Source: SIG440 sp045591035
GTDB taxonomy: Bacteria; Bacillota; Clostridia; Monoglobales; Monoglobaceae
Length of the DNA: 34,706 nucleotides
Direction of reading: 5' to 3'
NCBI GenBank assembly: GCA_045591035.1
Contig: JAZNSG010000009.1
Coordinates: forward strand, 1-34,706
This document shows positions 21,825 through 29,641 of this stretch, in pieces (the first letter of the stretch is position 1; the number at the start of each line of letters is the position of its first letter). Below the pieces are notes generated by a model. The model made no database searches and was not told where the DNA came from. It saw nothing but the letters and a program-made list of their open reading frames with translations. The position numbers and the translations under genes are program-made.

Positions 21825-21837
21825 CAGGAGGTATTAA

Positions 21838-22413
21838 ATGGCAATTACAGTAAAGTATCTTGAAGAATTGGGCGTAGAAAAAGAAACCGCCGAAAAGATT
21901 TTTGCGGAAAGAAGCAAGGAAATCGAAACCGATAAGGCTAAAAGAGAAAAGCTTGAAACAGAGCTTAAAGAAAGTAAAGGGAGCCTTGAAAATCTTACTG
22001 CAGAATTTGAAGAGTTAAAAACCGCCAATGCAAGCGGTGAAGACTGGAAAGCAAAATTTGAGGCACTGCAGGCCGAAAATGATGCAAAAGAAAAACAAGC
22101 GGAGGCCGACCGTATACTTGCAGAAAAAACTGAAAGTATCAATAAGAGGTTTAATGCTGCACTTGGAGAGAAGGAATTTTCCCACGATGCAATAAAAGCT
22201 GACTACCTTAAAAAATTCGGCGATGCTCTTGAACTTGAAGAAAACAAGTCAAAGAGCGATGAGGATATTTTCCACGATTTGACAAAAGACGACGCTACTG
22301 CATTTAAAGGCGTAACAGTTGTCAAACTCGCAGGTGGAGATGGTAAAGTAGCTCCTGGCTCCGAAGAGGATGCCCAGGCAAGGGCGGTTATGGGACTTCC
22401 GCCTTTAAGATAA
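21838..22413 (+). CDS. Scaffold protein (Phage_GP20-like)
   Basis: A 191-residue, acidic, largely coiled-coil protein (long Glu/Lys-rich helix from about 15 to 110) with a small C-terminal domain ending VMGLPPLR. Size, composition and position directly before the major capsid gene match the phage scaffold family that guides prohead assembly and is then removed. AGGAGGT precedes the ATG. Confidence 0.88.
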   Translation: MAITVKYLEELGVEKETAEKIFAERSKEIETDKAKREKLETELKESKGSLENLTAEFEELKTANASGEDWKAKFEALQAENDAKEKQAEADRILAEKTESINKRFNAALGEKEFSHDAIKADYLKKFGDALELEENKSKSDEDIFHDLTKDDATAFKGVTVVKLAGGDGKVAPGSEEDAQARAVMGLPPLR

Positions 22414-22437
22414 AAACAGAAAGGATGATTTTTAATC

Positions 22438-23310
22438 ATGGCAAACGCTATTGCGCTTTTTAAAAAGTATATTGCACTGCTTGACGAAGTTTACAAGCAG
22501 GCATCAAAGACAGCCATCCTCGATGGCGACAATGCACTTGTTCAGGTAGGTGCAAACACAAATGAAATTATCGTTCCTAAACTTTCTATGGATGGTCTTG
22601 CGGACTATTCAAGAAATGACGGTTATGTTAAGGGCGATGTAGAACTCACAATGGAAACCGTTAAATTCAACTATGACAGAGGCCGTAAGTTCTCTGTTGA
22701 TGCTATGGACAACGAAGAAACTGCCGGAGTTGCATTTGGTAAGCTTTCTTCTGAGTTTATTCGCACAAGAGTTGTTCCCGAAATGGATGCTTTCCGTTTT
22801 GCTTCTTATGCAGGAACAGAAGGTATTTCAAAAGGTTCGGGCACACTTGCTGACGGCAACGCTGTACTTGCTGCGCTTGTAGAGGCACAGAGCAAGATGG
22901 ATGAGGATGAAGTTCCTGAAGAGAACAGACACCTTTTCATTACTCCCACAAATTACAATGCGGTAAATGCAGTTGACACAACCAAATCAAAAGAGGTTCT
23001 TGCTTCTTTTGCAAGCATTGTAAAAGTACCCCAGGGCAGATTCTATACTGCAGTTGAACTGAAAGACGGTACAACCGGTGGTGAGGAAGCAGGCGGTTTT
23101 GCAAAGGCTGAAAACGGTGCAGAAATCAACTTTATGATTATTCATAAGCCGGCACTTCTTCAGTATCCCAAGCACACCGTAAACAAGGTTATTTCTCCCG
23201 AAGCAAACCAGGAAAGCGATGGTTGGTTATTCTTCTATCGTGCGTATGGACTTGCTGATGTTTATGAAAACAAAACAGCGGGTATCTATTTGCACCACAA
23301 GGAGGTATAG
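22438..23310 (+). CDS. Major capsid protein
   Basis: A 290-residue head protein. It follows the scaffold and precedes the connector genes, has an even codon-biased sequence expected of an abundant product, and shows capsid-like segments such as DRGRKFSVDAMDNEE, VVPEMDAFRFASYAG and DGWLFFYRAYGLADVYENK. An HK97-type fold is likely. AGAAAGGATGA precedes the ATG. Confidence 0.88.
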   Translation: MANAIALFKKYIALLDEVYKQASKTAILDGDNALVQVGANTNEIIVPKLSMDGLADYSRNDGYVKGDVELTMETVKFNYDRGRKFSVDAMDNEETAGVAFGKLSSEFIRTRVVPEMDAFRFASYAGTEGISKGSGTLADGNAVLAALVEAQSKMDEDEVPEENRHLFITPTNYNAVNAVDTTKSKEVLASFASIVKVPQGRFYTAVELKDGTTGGEEAGGFAKAENGAEINFMIIHKPALLQYPKHTVNKVISPEANQESDGWLFFYRAYGLADVYENKTAGIYLHHKEV

Positions 23311-23313
23311 TCC

Positions 23314-23430
23314 ATGAGCAAAGTGATAGGACTTCAGCTTAAAAAGAAGACGGCTCCCCCCAAAGAGGGAAAAGCCCCTGAAAAGGACGCCAAGACCCCC
23401 AAAGAGGGAACCGGCAAAGCGAATAAATAA
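23314..23430 (+). CDS. Small Lys/Pro-rich protein
   Basis: A 38-residue peptide, MSKVIGLQLKKKTAPPKEGK then further PKEG-type repeats. The AAGGAGGT at 23299-23306 overlaps the capsid stop region and gives a good start. Its composition is disordered and very basic. Small proteins of this kind between capsid and connector genes are seen in related phages; function unknown. Confidence 0.55.
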   Translation: MSKVIGLQLKKKTAPPKEGKAPEKDAKTPKEGTGKANK

Positions 23431-23451
23431 CGAAAAGAGGGCGGTTTATTT

Positions 23452-23829
23452 ATGCAATACTTAACCTATGAAGAGTACAAAAAAATAGGCGGTACGCTTG
23501 AAGAAACCGCCTTTAACCGCATTATAATCCGTGTGTGTGGAGAGATTGACGGCCGCACAAAGTGCCGCATTCAGGGAATGAAAGAAATCCCCGAGAATGT
23601 AAAAGTGCTATGTGCTGATTTGGTTGAATATTACTCCTCAAATGTTACAAATGGGATGGTAATATCAAGCAAAAGCACATCTGCAGGTCCGGTGAGCGAA
23701 AGTGAGAGTTATACCGTTAAAACATCTGAAGATGTTGAGAACGACCTTGAAAATATGTTTTATTCATATTTAGCTAGCGTAAACGACGATAACGGTACGC
23801 CGCTTCTGTACAGGGGGTGCAGCATTTGA
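23452..23829 (+). CDS. Head-tail connector protein
   Basis: A 125-residue protein starting MQYLTYEEYKKIGGTLEETA, the usual opening of the phage head-tail connector (gp6/gp15-like) family that extends the portal after packaging. Helical N-terminal half, and the ENDLENMFYSYLAS segment near the end. It overlaps the next gene by four bases (TTGA). Confidence 0.82.
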   Translation: MQYLTYEEYKKIGGTLEETAFNRIIIRVCGEIDGRTKCRIQGMKEIPENVKVLCADLVEYYSSNVTNGMVISSKSTSAGPVSESESYTVKTSEDVENDLENMFYSYLASVNDDNGTPLLYRGCSI

Positions 23830-24248
23830 TTGATAAATTCATAAAAAAATGCACCATATACATTAGTGTTCAAGAGGATGAGGAAAACGACAGGCGATTT
23901 GAGAGATTTGTAATTAAAAAATGTATGGTGTATGGCGGGGTTGCTGAAAAGTCTGCAAATGGCACGATACAAAAGATTGTGAATTCTCAAACGGTTATAA
24001 CAAAGGATGTAAAGAGGTATAAAGTGCCACTTGAATATCTTTCTCTCCCGGATGAAGAAAGGGACAAGTATTACACCGCAAAAGCAAACGATTTTATTGT
24101 TTTTGACGAAGTTGACGATGTTGTAACTACTTCCCTCGAGTTTCGCGACCTGCAGGATAAATACAAAGATAACGGTATGAGTATTACGGCGGTAAACCCT
24201 TATATATTCGGGTTAACGACTGATAATATTACGTTGACAAACGCATAA
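23826..24248 (+). CDS. Head-closure or adaptor protein
   Basis: A 140-residue protein read from TTG 23826, preceded by AGGGGG at an 8-base spacing; a GTG at 23817 is possible but touches that site. Beta-rich segments (KKCTIYISVQED, VIKKCMVYGGV, VPLEYLSLPDEERDKYY) fit head-completion proteins of siphophages. Position second after the capsid supports this. Exact homology is not recognised. Confidence 0.65.
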   Translation: MIDKFIKKCTIYISVQEDEENDRRFERFVIKKCMVYGGVAEKSANGTIQKIVNSQTVITKDVKRYKVPLEYLSLPDEERDKYYTAKANDFIVFDEVDDVVTTSLEFRDLQDKYKDNGMSITAVNPYIFGLTTDNITLTNA

Positions 24249-24258
24249 GAGGTATAAA

Positions 24259-24762
24259 ATGAGCAAATACGCAAATTTAGTTAATTATTTCAGGGGATGC
24301 CCTGGATTAAAAAAACTGCTGGGAATTGCCGGAATCGAGGAAAGAGGCAATTGTGTAATTCTCCCCCAGGGCGCAAGTCCTGCTGTTCAGTTTGAGGATG
24401 GGGTTGATTCTCTTGGGAATTATGAGTGCGAAATAACCCCGTATTCTTCTGTTTATGAGGATTTTCAAATCAACTGCTATAAGTGGTATGATGTAAACGA
24501 CAAGTCCAAACCCGAAAAAAATGTAAACATATTGAGTTATGACGAAGTACAAAGCATTTGCGATTGGGTAAGGGAGCAGAACGAAAAGAACAATTTTCCC
24601 GATATAGGCGAAAAAGTTGTTTCGATTGATTGTGAGCCGTTTGTGCCGCAAATACAGTATGTTAATTCTCAGGATGAGACCGTTGCTTATTTTATTACCG
24701 TTCGCGTGAGGTATGTAAATCCACGAAAGAAAAAGGTTGTAGAATATGAACTTGCGGATTGA
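24259..24762 (+). CDS. Head-tail joining protein, possibly tail terminator
   Basis: A 167-residue protein (YANLVNYFRGCPGLKKLLGI, VRYVNPRKKKVVEYELAD) in the block between capsid and major tail protein. Size and position fit either a minor capsid/head-completion protein or the tail terminator. It overlaps the next gene by 17 bases. Confidence 0.6.
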   Translation: MSKYANLVNYFRGCPGLKKLLGIAGIEERGNCVILPQGASPAVQFEDGVDSLGNYECEITPYSSVYEDFQINCYKWYDVNDKSKPEKNVNILSYDEVQSICDWVREQNEKNNFPDIGEKVVSIDCEPFVPQIQYVNSQDETVAYFITVRVRYVNPRKKKVVEYELAD

Positions 24763-25171
24763 CTTAAACGAACCGGGTATCCTGGCAAAGGTTACAAGTG
24801 ACCGATTTGGTTTGTTTGTTTCCCACGAGTGGAAAAGACTATTAAACCCATACACGCCAAGAGATGAGGGTATTATGATGCAGACTGCAAAAATAAGGCC
24901 CTGGGAAATTGAATACATACAGCCATATTCGGCTTATCAGTATTATGGCGAGGTTTATGTTGACCCACAGACAGGAGCTGCAGGATTCCTAACCGATGAA
25001 GGTTGGAAGTCGCGAAAAGGCGTTAAAAAAGTGCCGTCAGGCAGACCTTTACAGTATCAGAAGAATAATCCCTATGCTACGGACCATTGGGACGAAAAAG
25101 CGACAAAAGCAGGTCAATTAGACAAGCTATACCGCACACTTAATAACGGATTAAGAAGTGGACAATTTTAA
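24746..25171 (+). CDS. Minor capsid/tail-joining protein
   Basis: A 141-residue protein (LRIDLNEPGILAKVTSDRFG, NPYTPRDEGIMM, YSAYQYYGEVYVDP, NPYATDHWDEKA) typical of the HK97 gp10-like or minor capsid family of siphophages, which completes the head-tail joint. The HWDEKA block near the C-terminus is a family hallmark. It starts within the preceding gene. Confidence 0.7.
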   Translation: MNLRIDLNEPGILAKVTSDRFGLFVSHEWKRLLNPYTPRDEGIMMQTAKIRPWEIEYIQPYSAYQYYGEVYVDPQTGAAGFLTDEGWKSRKGVKKVPSGRPLQYQKNNPYATDHWDEKATKAGQLDKLYRTLNNGLRSGQF

Positions 25172-25188
25172 GGAAAGGATGATAATAA

Positions 25189-25713
25189 ATGTCTGAATTT
25201 AACAGTTATGCGAATCCAAAGGTAGAAACCAAAAGATTCAAGATATATGCTGATGTAGGCAGCTCAGGCTCTCCCGAATGGGAACTCCAGGGAAGAGGCG
25301 TTGAGAGCTGGACCGTGGAAGAAAACAGTGATGTTGAAAAAGTCACTGATGTCCTCGGCACAGTTGATATGGAAAGAGGCACACCGCAGCCTACACAAAG
25401 TGGTGTTGCAATTAAACTTCGCAAAGGCTCAAAACTTGGTCAGATACTTTTTGATGCTTTCTATACAAGAGATTATTCAAAACTGAATGCTCTTAAGATT
25501 TTGCAGAAGTTTGAATTTGCTGACGGAACAGATGAGGATACCTGTCTTGCAAGACTTGAAGAGGATGTTATGATTGCGATTAACAATTTCACAGGTGAAG
25601 CAGGTGGCTATCTTGGTTTTGAAGTGGATATCCACTATGCAAACAAAACCACAACAGGTACAATGCCAAAGGTTGACGGTGATACAATCACATTCACACC
25701 CAGCGCGGCGTAA
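25189..25713 (+). CDS. Major tail protein
   Basis: A 174-residue, beta-rich protein in the canonical place before the tail chaperones and tape measure. Segments such as VESWTVEENSDVEKVTDVLG and GGYLGFEVDIHYANKTTTG fit phage major tail tube proteins. A hairpin follows the gene and may enrich its mRNA. AAAGGATGA precedes the ATG. Confidence 0.83.
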   Translation: MSEFNSYANPKVETKRFKIYADVGSSGSPEWELQGRGVESWTVEENSDVEKVTDVLGTVDMERGTPQPTQSGVAIKLRKGSKLGQILFDAFYTRDYSKLNALKILQKFEFADGTDEDTCLARLEEDVMIAINNFTGEAGGYLGFEVDIHYANKTTTGTMPKVDGDTITFTPSAA

Positions 25714-25727
25714 AAAATAAACAAAAT

Positions 25728-25760
25728 ACCGCCTTGCCCTATTCGGTAGGGCGGTTATTT
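25728..25760 (+). terminator. Weak or partial terminator after the major tail gene
   Basis: Two alternative stems exist: GCCCTA (25736-25741) with TAGGGC (25747-25752), or ACCGCC (25728-25733) with GGCGGT (25750-25755). The following T-run is interrupted (TTATTTATATTT). It may lower expression of the tail genes behind it compared with the major tail protein. Confidence 0.6.
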
Positions 25761-25781
25761 ATATTTAGGAGGTAAATTGAT

Positions 25782-26219
25782 ATGTCTATGAAATTAAGTA
25801 CAGGTAAAGTCGCATTCCCGATTGAATTTGATAACGGAGATAAGGATTGTATTTATTTTAATCCTAATGACCCGAATTTGTCTATTAGATTGACAGATTT
25901 TCAAGACAAGATTACTGCAAGAGTAAAAGAACTTGAAGATATGAAGCTGACCGCAGAAGGAGCACCTGAAGACGGCAATGTCATTGAAAGCTTTAGAAAG
26001 TTTCAAAATGTCCTTTTTGAAGAGTTGGATATTGCTTTTGGCGGTGAGGTTTCCGCAGTAGTCTTTAAGCATTGTTCACCATTTGCTATTGTGGGCGGAG
26101 ATTATTTTATAATGCAGTTTGTTGAGGCAATAAAGCCGGAAATTGAAAAGCATAATAAAAAAGCAAATTCCGATGTTGAAAAGAAAATGGCAAAGCACCT
26201 CAATAAATATAAAAAATGA
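25782..26219 (+). CDS. Tail assembly chaperone, first frame
   Basis: A 145-residue protein between the major tail and tape-measure genes, the place of the G-like tail chaperone. It has a helical core (VKELEDMKLTAEGAPEDG) and a Lys-rich end. The stop TGA overlaps the next start (ATGA), and six A precede the stop, so a -1 slip would fuse both frames. AGGAGGT precedes the ATG. Confidence 0.72.
   Translation: MSMKLSTGKVAFPIEFDNGDKDCIYFNPNDPNLSIRLTDFQDKITARVKELEDMKLTAEGAPEDGNVIESFRKFQNVLFEELDIAFGGEVSAVVFKHCSPFAIVGGDYFIMQFVEAIKPEIEKHNKKANSDVEKKMAKHLNKYKK
26211..26219 (+). other. Candidate -1 frameshift site in the tail chaperone pair
   Basis: Six A (26211-26216) directly precede the TGA. The next gene is in the -1 frame and starts at 26216, so a slip on AAA at the stop would join the two proteins, as happens in many siphophage tail chaperones. 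It is not a canonical X-XXY-YYZ heptamer. Confidence 0.4.
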
Positions 26220-26770
26220 TGTGGAGTTTACCTATATCCGTTGAGATAGACGGAACAGAGTATGCAATACGGAATAAGTGTGATTATCGTGTTGTTCTTG
26301 ATGTTATTTCTGCTTTAAATGACGAAGGATTAGAATTGGAAAATCGCATACAGTGTGCGTTGTTTATTTTCTATGAAAATTCGAGTGAGCTAAAAAATGT
26401 TCAGTATGCAATTATTGAAATGATGAAAATAATAAATCTTGGCGAAGAAGTCAAAGAAGAGCAACAACACAAACCACAACTTATGGATTGGGAACACGAC
26501 TTTTTACAACTTGCACCGCCTATCAGTAGGGTTCTTGGCTATAGCGTGAGAGATCCAAAACACTATACACATTGGTACGATTTTATTGGTGCTTATATGG
26601 AGATAGGTGAATGCACTTTTTCAAGCATCGTATCCATCCGTGAAAAACGGTTAAAAGGTAAAAAGTTGGAAACATGGGAACAGGAATTTTACCGGGAAAA
26701 TAAAAACATAATTGATTTACCCCGAAAATTTACCGCAGAGGAAGAAGAATTTTTGAACTCCGACTGGTAA
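26216..26770 (+). CDS. Gp15-family tail assembly chaperone
   Basis: A 184-residue protein (SLPISVEIDGTEYAIRNKCD, CALFIFYENSSE, DWEHDFLQLAPPISRVLGY) matching the bacteriophage Gp15 family, which sits before the tape measure and helps tail tube assembly. It shares an ATGA overlap with the preceding frame. It may be made separately or as a frameshift fusion. Confidence 0.8.
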   Translation: MMWSLPISVEIDGTEYAIRNKCDYRVVLDVISALNDEGLELENRIQCALFIFYENSSELKNVQYAIIEMMKIINLGEEVKEEQQHKPQLMDWEHDFLQLAPPISRVLGYSVRDPKHYTHWYDFIGAYMEIGECTFSSIVSIREKRLKGKKLETWEQEFYRENKNIIDLPRKFTAEEEEFLNSDW

Positions 26771-26789
26771 AGAAAGGAGTTGATATTAT

Positions 26790-29240
26790 ATGGCGATTCG
26801 TGGTGGCGATGGTAGTATTGTGTTGACTACTCAAATTGACCAAAGCGGATTAAATAAGGGAATGGCATCCTTAAAAGGTGCTATAACGAAACTTGGTGCA
26901 GCTATTGGAATTGCCTTTGGCGTTCGTGCTTTAGTGCAGTTTGGCAAACAGGCCGTACAATTAGCAAGTGATTTACAAGAAGTACAGAATGTCGTTGATG
27001 TTGCTTTTGGTGATATGGCTTATAAAATTGAAAGTTTTTCAAAAACGGCTATTGAAAATTTTGGTATATCAGAATTAACCGCAAAGCGTACTGCAGCAAC
27101 ATATATGGCTATGGCAAAAGGTATGGGCATAGTTGATGATGTGGCAAGTGATATGGCAATAACAATGACTGGACTGACTGCAGATATTGCATCTTTTTAC
27201 AATATGTCGCAAGAAAGAGCTGATGTGATATTAAAATCTGTTTATACGGGCGAAACAGAGACATTGAAGCAACTTGGCATTGTTATGACCGAAGTGAATC
27301 TTGAGAATTTTGCAATGTCAAAGGGTATTACAAAAAGTTTATCAGCAATGACACAGCAGGAAAAAACAATGCTTCGTTATCAGTTTGTTCTTGAACAGAC
27401 GAGGTTAGCAAGCGGTGATTTCGTTCGCACGCAAGACAGTTGGGCAAACCAAACGAGAATACTTGCAGAACGATGGAAAGAAATGCAGACTGTATTTGGC
27501 GATGCTTTTATGACTATCGGTGTTCTTGTATTGCCTGTAATAAATAATATCATAGCAGGACTTACAAAAGTCGCACAAGCGGCACAAGTTGTGGCACAAT
27601 GGATTTATAAAGCATTTACAGGGAAAGAATTAAAATCATCGACAAATGCCACGCAAAGTCAAGCAACGGCATTGTCGGGGGTTGGTTCTTCCGCAGAATA
27701 TGCCGCAGATGGAATGGATGATTTAGGAAGTTCAACAAAAAAAGCCAACAAAGAAGCAAAAAAAGCACTTGCAGGATTTGATGATTTGGAAATAATCACA
27801 TCAAATTTGGCAGATAGTGCAGATAGTGCCGCAGGGTCAATGGGAGAAATTGGCGGTGGCATAGGTGCAATGGATACAAATGTTGATTTTTCAACAGAGG
27901 GAGACGCTCCTGATACAACCTGGATTGATACATTTTCAAAAAAATTAGAGCCCGCTAGACAGGCATTATCAAGGCTAGCGGAACAACTTATACCGCTAAA
28001 GGATTTCTCAAGTCAAGCTCTGCAAGATTTTTACAATCTTGTTTTAACACCGATTGGTAACTGGGCATTAGCGGAGGGATTTCCTCGATTTGTTGATGCA
28101 ATAAGCAATCAATTAGCATTGGTTGATTGGTCTATATTAAATGGTGCACTTCAACGTTTATGGCAAGCAGTTGCTCCCTTTGCGATAAATGTTGGTGAGG
28201 GATTGCTATGGTTTTGGGAAAAGGTTATAACGCCGCTAATAAGCTGGTCCTTAAATAATTTAATACCATCTTCTTTGGATTTAATCTCCGCCGCTATATC
28301 ATTCTTAAATGAAATAATAGAAATTGCACAACCTATGTTGGAATGGATTTGGAATGACTTTTTTGTTCCTTTGAGAGATTTTGCTTGGCAGGTTTTAATC
28401 GATTTTATAGATTTACTTACAGGGGCGTTTGAGGGATTAACGAATTGGGCCTCGCAGAATCATTCGGCAATAAGCGATATCTCTACCATATTTTTGGGAT
28501 TTTTAGCAGGAATATGGATATATAACACTGTGAAAGCGATAATACCGTTTTTGGAAAATTTAAGATATCAATTTTGGCTGTTTTCTCATCAACAAGGAAT
28601 GTTTACCGCCCTTGGAACTGCAATAAATTCTCCGGCATTAGCAATTGGGGCATTGACCGCTGCAGGACTTTATTGGGTTAAAAATTGGGATAAAATAAAA
28701 AAAGCATTTGAAGGTATGGCTGGATGGCAAAAAGTAATTACTGTTGTTTTAGGTTTGGCGGCAGCAATAGCAGTTTTATGGGTTGCTATTTCCGTAGGTG
28801 TTGCGGCAGCAGGAATTGTTGCAGGTTTAGCTGCTCTTGGATTAGGCGCAGGAATATTGGCAATAGGAAACGCAAATCAAAAAGCAAAGGCCACAAAAGA
28901 ACTTACATCGGTCCCTTCAGGAAGGTCTGCTATATCCTCCACGGTTCCTACCAAAACTGTTGGACAATATTCTATTCCGGGATATGCAAAAGGTACAGTT
29001 GTTCCACCTAACAGACCTCATCTTGCTTGGTTTGGTGATAATACAAGAGAGCCTGAAGTTGTTTCTCCAGTTTCAACAATGAAAACTGCTTTTATGGAAG
29101 CGATGGTGGAAATGGGTGGTAATTTTGGTAGAAATACAGAGGTAATCCTTGAAATTGACGGCAGAGAGTTTGGCAGGGCAGTTGTTGAACAGGGCAACAA
29201 AGAAAACAGAAGAATAGGCACAAGGTTGGTGATTGCGTAA
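26790..29240 (+). CDS. Tape measure protein
   Basis: An 816-residue protein that sets tail length and helps DNA entry. It starts with GSIVLTTQIDQSGLNKGMAS, the common opening of this family. A hydrophobic segment is near 36-48, long helical and Ala/Gly-rich regions follow, and several hydrophobic stretches lie at about 565-700. The end has the conserved KGTVVPPNRPHLAWFGDN and EPEVVSP. By the usual rule of about 0.15 nm per residue the tail would be near 120 nm, that is a siphovirus; this is an estimate. AAAGGAG precedes the ATG. Confidence 0.93.
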   Translation: MAIRGGDGSIVLTTQIDQSGLNKGMASLKGAITKLGAAIGIAFGVRALVQFGKQAVQLASDLQEVQNVVDVAFGDMAYKIESFSKTAIENFGISELTAKRTAATYMAMAKGMGIVDDVASDMAITMTGLTADIASFYNMSQERADVILKSVYTGETETLKQLGIVMTEVNLENFAMSKGITKSLSAMTQQEKTMLRYQFVLEQTRLASGDFVRTQDSWANQTRILAERWKEMQTVFGDAFMTIGVLVLPVINNIIAGLTKVAQAAQVVAQWIYKAFTGKELKSSTNATQSQATALSGVGSSAEYAADGMDDLGSSTKKANKEAKKALAGFDDLEIITSNLADSADSAAGSMGEIGGGIGAMDTNVDFSTEGDAPDTTWIDTFSKKLEPARQALSRLAEQLIPLKDFSSQALQDFYNLVLTPIGNWALAEGFPRFVDAISNQLALVDWSILNGALQRLWQAVAPFAINVGEGLLWFWEKVITPLISWSLNNLIPSSLDLISAAISFLNEIIEIAQPMLEWIWNDFFVPLRDFAWQVLIDFIDLLTGAFEGLTNWASQNHSAISDISTIFLGFLAGIWIYNTVKAIIPFLENLRYQFWLFSHQQGMFTALGTAINSPALAIGALTAAGLYWVKNWDKIKKAFEGMAGWQKVITVVLGLAAAIAVLWVAISVGVAAAGIVAGLAALGLGAGILAIGNANQKAKATKELTSVPSGRSAISSTVPTKTVGQYSIPGYAKGTVVPPNRPHLAWFGDNTREPEVVSPVSTMKTAFMEAMVEMGGNFGRNTEVILEIDGREFGRAVVEQGNKENRRIGTRLVIA

Positions 29241-29641
29241 TGGATATTGTAAAAATTGGCGGTAGGGTATGGGATGTTCTTGTTACTGAAATTACTGAAA
29301 GTTTTTCAATTCTTTATTCTGAAAATACCGGGCGTACAATGTCAGTTGGTGCAGGTATGACCCTTGACCCACTTGGAACATTTTTCAATCACAAAGTTAC
29401 CTTTATGAGGAAAAAGGGACTTGAGAAAGAATTTGACGACCTGTTCGATTTTGTAAGTCAACCCCGATATGACGGGATTGCTGTTGATATTGTCCACAAT
29501 CAGACAACACTTGCCTATGATGCATACATCTCTCAGGGTGAAAGAGCCTTGAAAAGAGTTGACCCGAAAACAGGAAAGGTATATTGGGATAAATTTACAC
29601 TCAATATAGTGCCGATGAAAGCGCAGGTGTTGCCTGAATGA
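29240..29641 (+). CDS. Probable distal tail/hub accessory protein
   Basis: A 133-residue protein directly after the tape measure (TAATG overlap). Beta-rich (DIVKIGGRVWDVLVTEITES, VSQPRYDGIAVDIVHNQTTL), compatible with a distal tail protein or its N-terminal core. It overlaps the next gene by four bases. Specific family not recognised. Confidence 0.65.
   Translation: MDIVKIGGRVWDVLVTEITESFSILYSENTGRTMSVGAGMTLDPLGTFFNHKVTFMRKKGLEKEFDDLFDFVSQPRYDGIAVDIVHNQTTLAYDAYISQGERALKRVDPKTGKVYWDKFTLNIVPMKAQVLPE

Noticed and set aside
28724..29011. 95-codon plus-strand frame inside the tape measure gene
   Set aside because: Shadow of the tape measure coding sequence; no ribosome site and odd Cys/Arg-rich composition.
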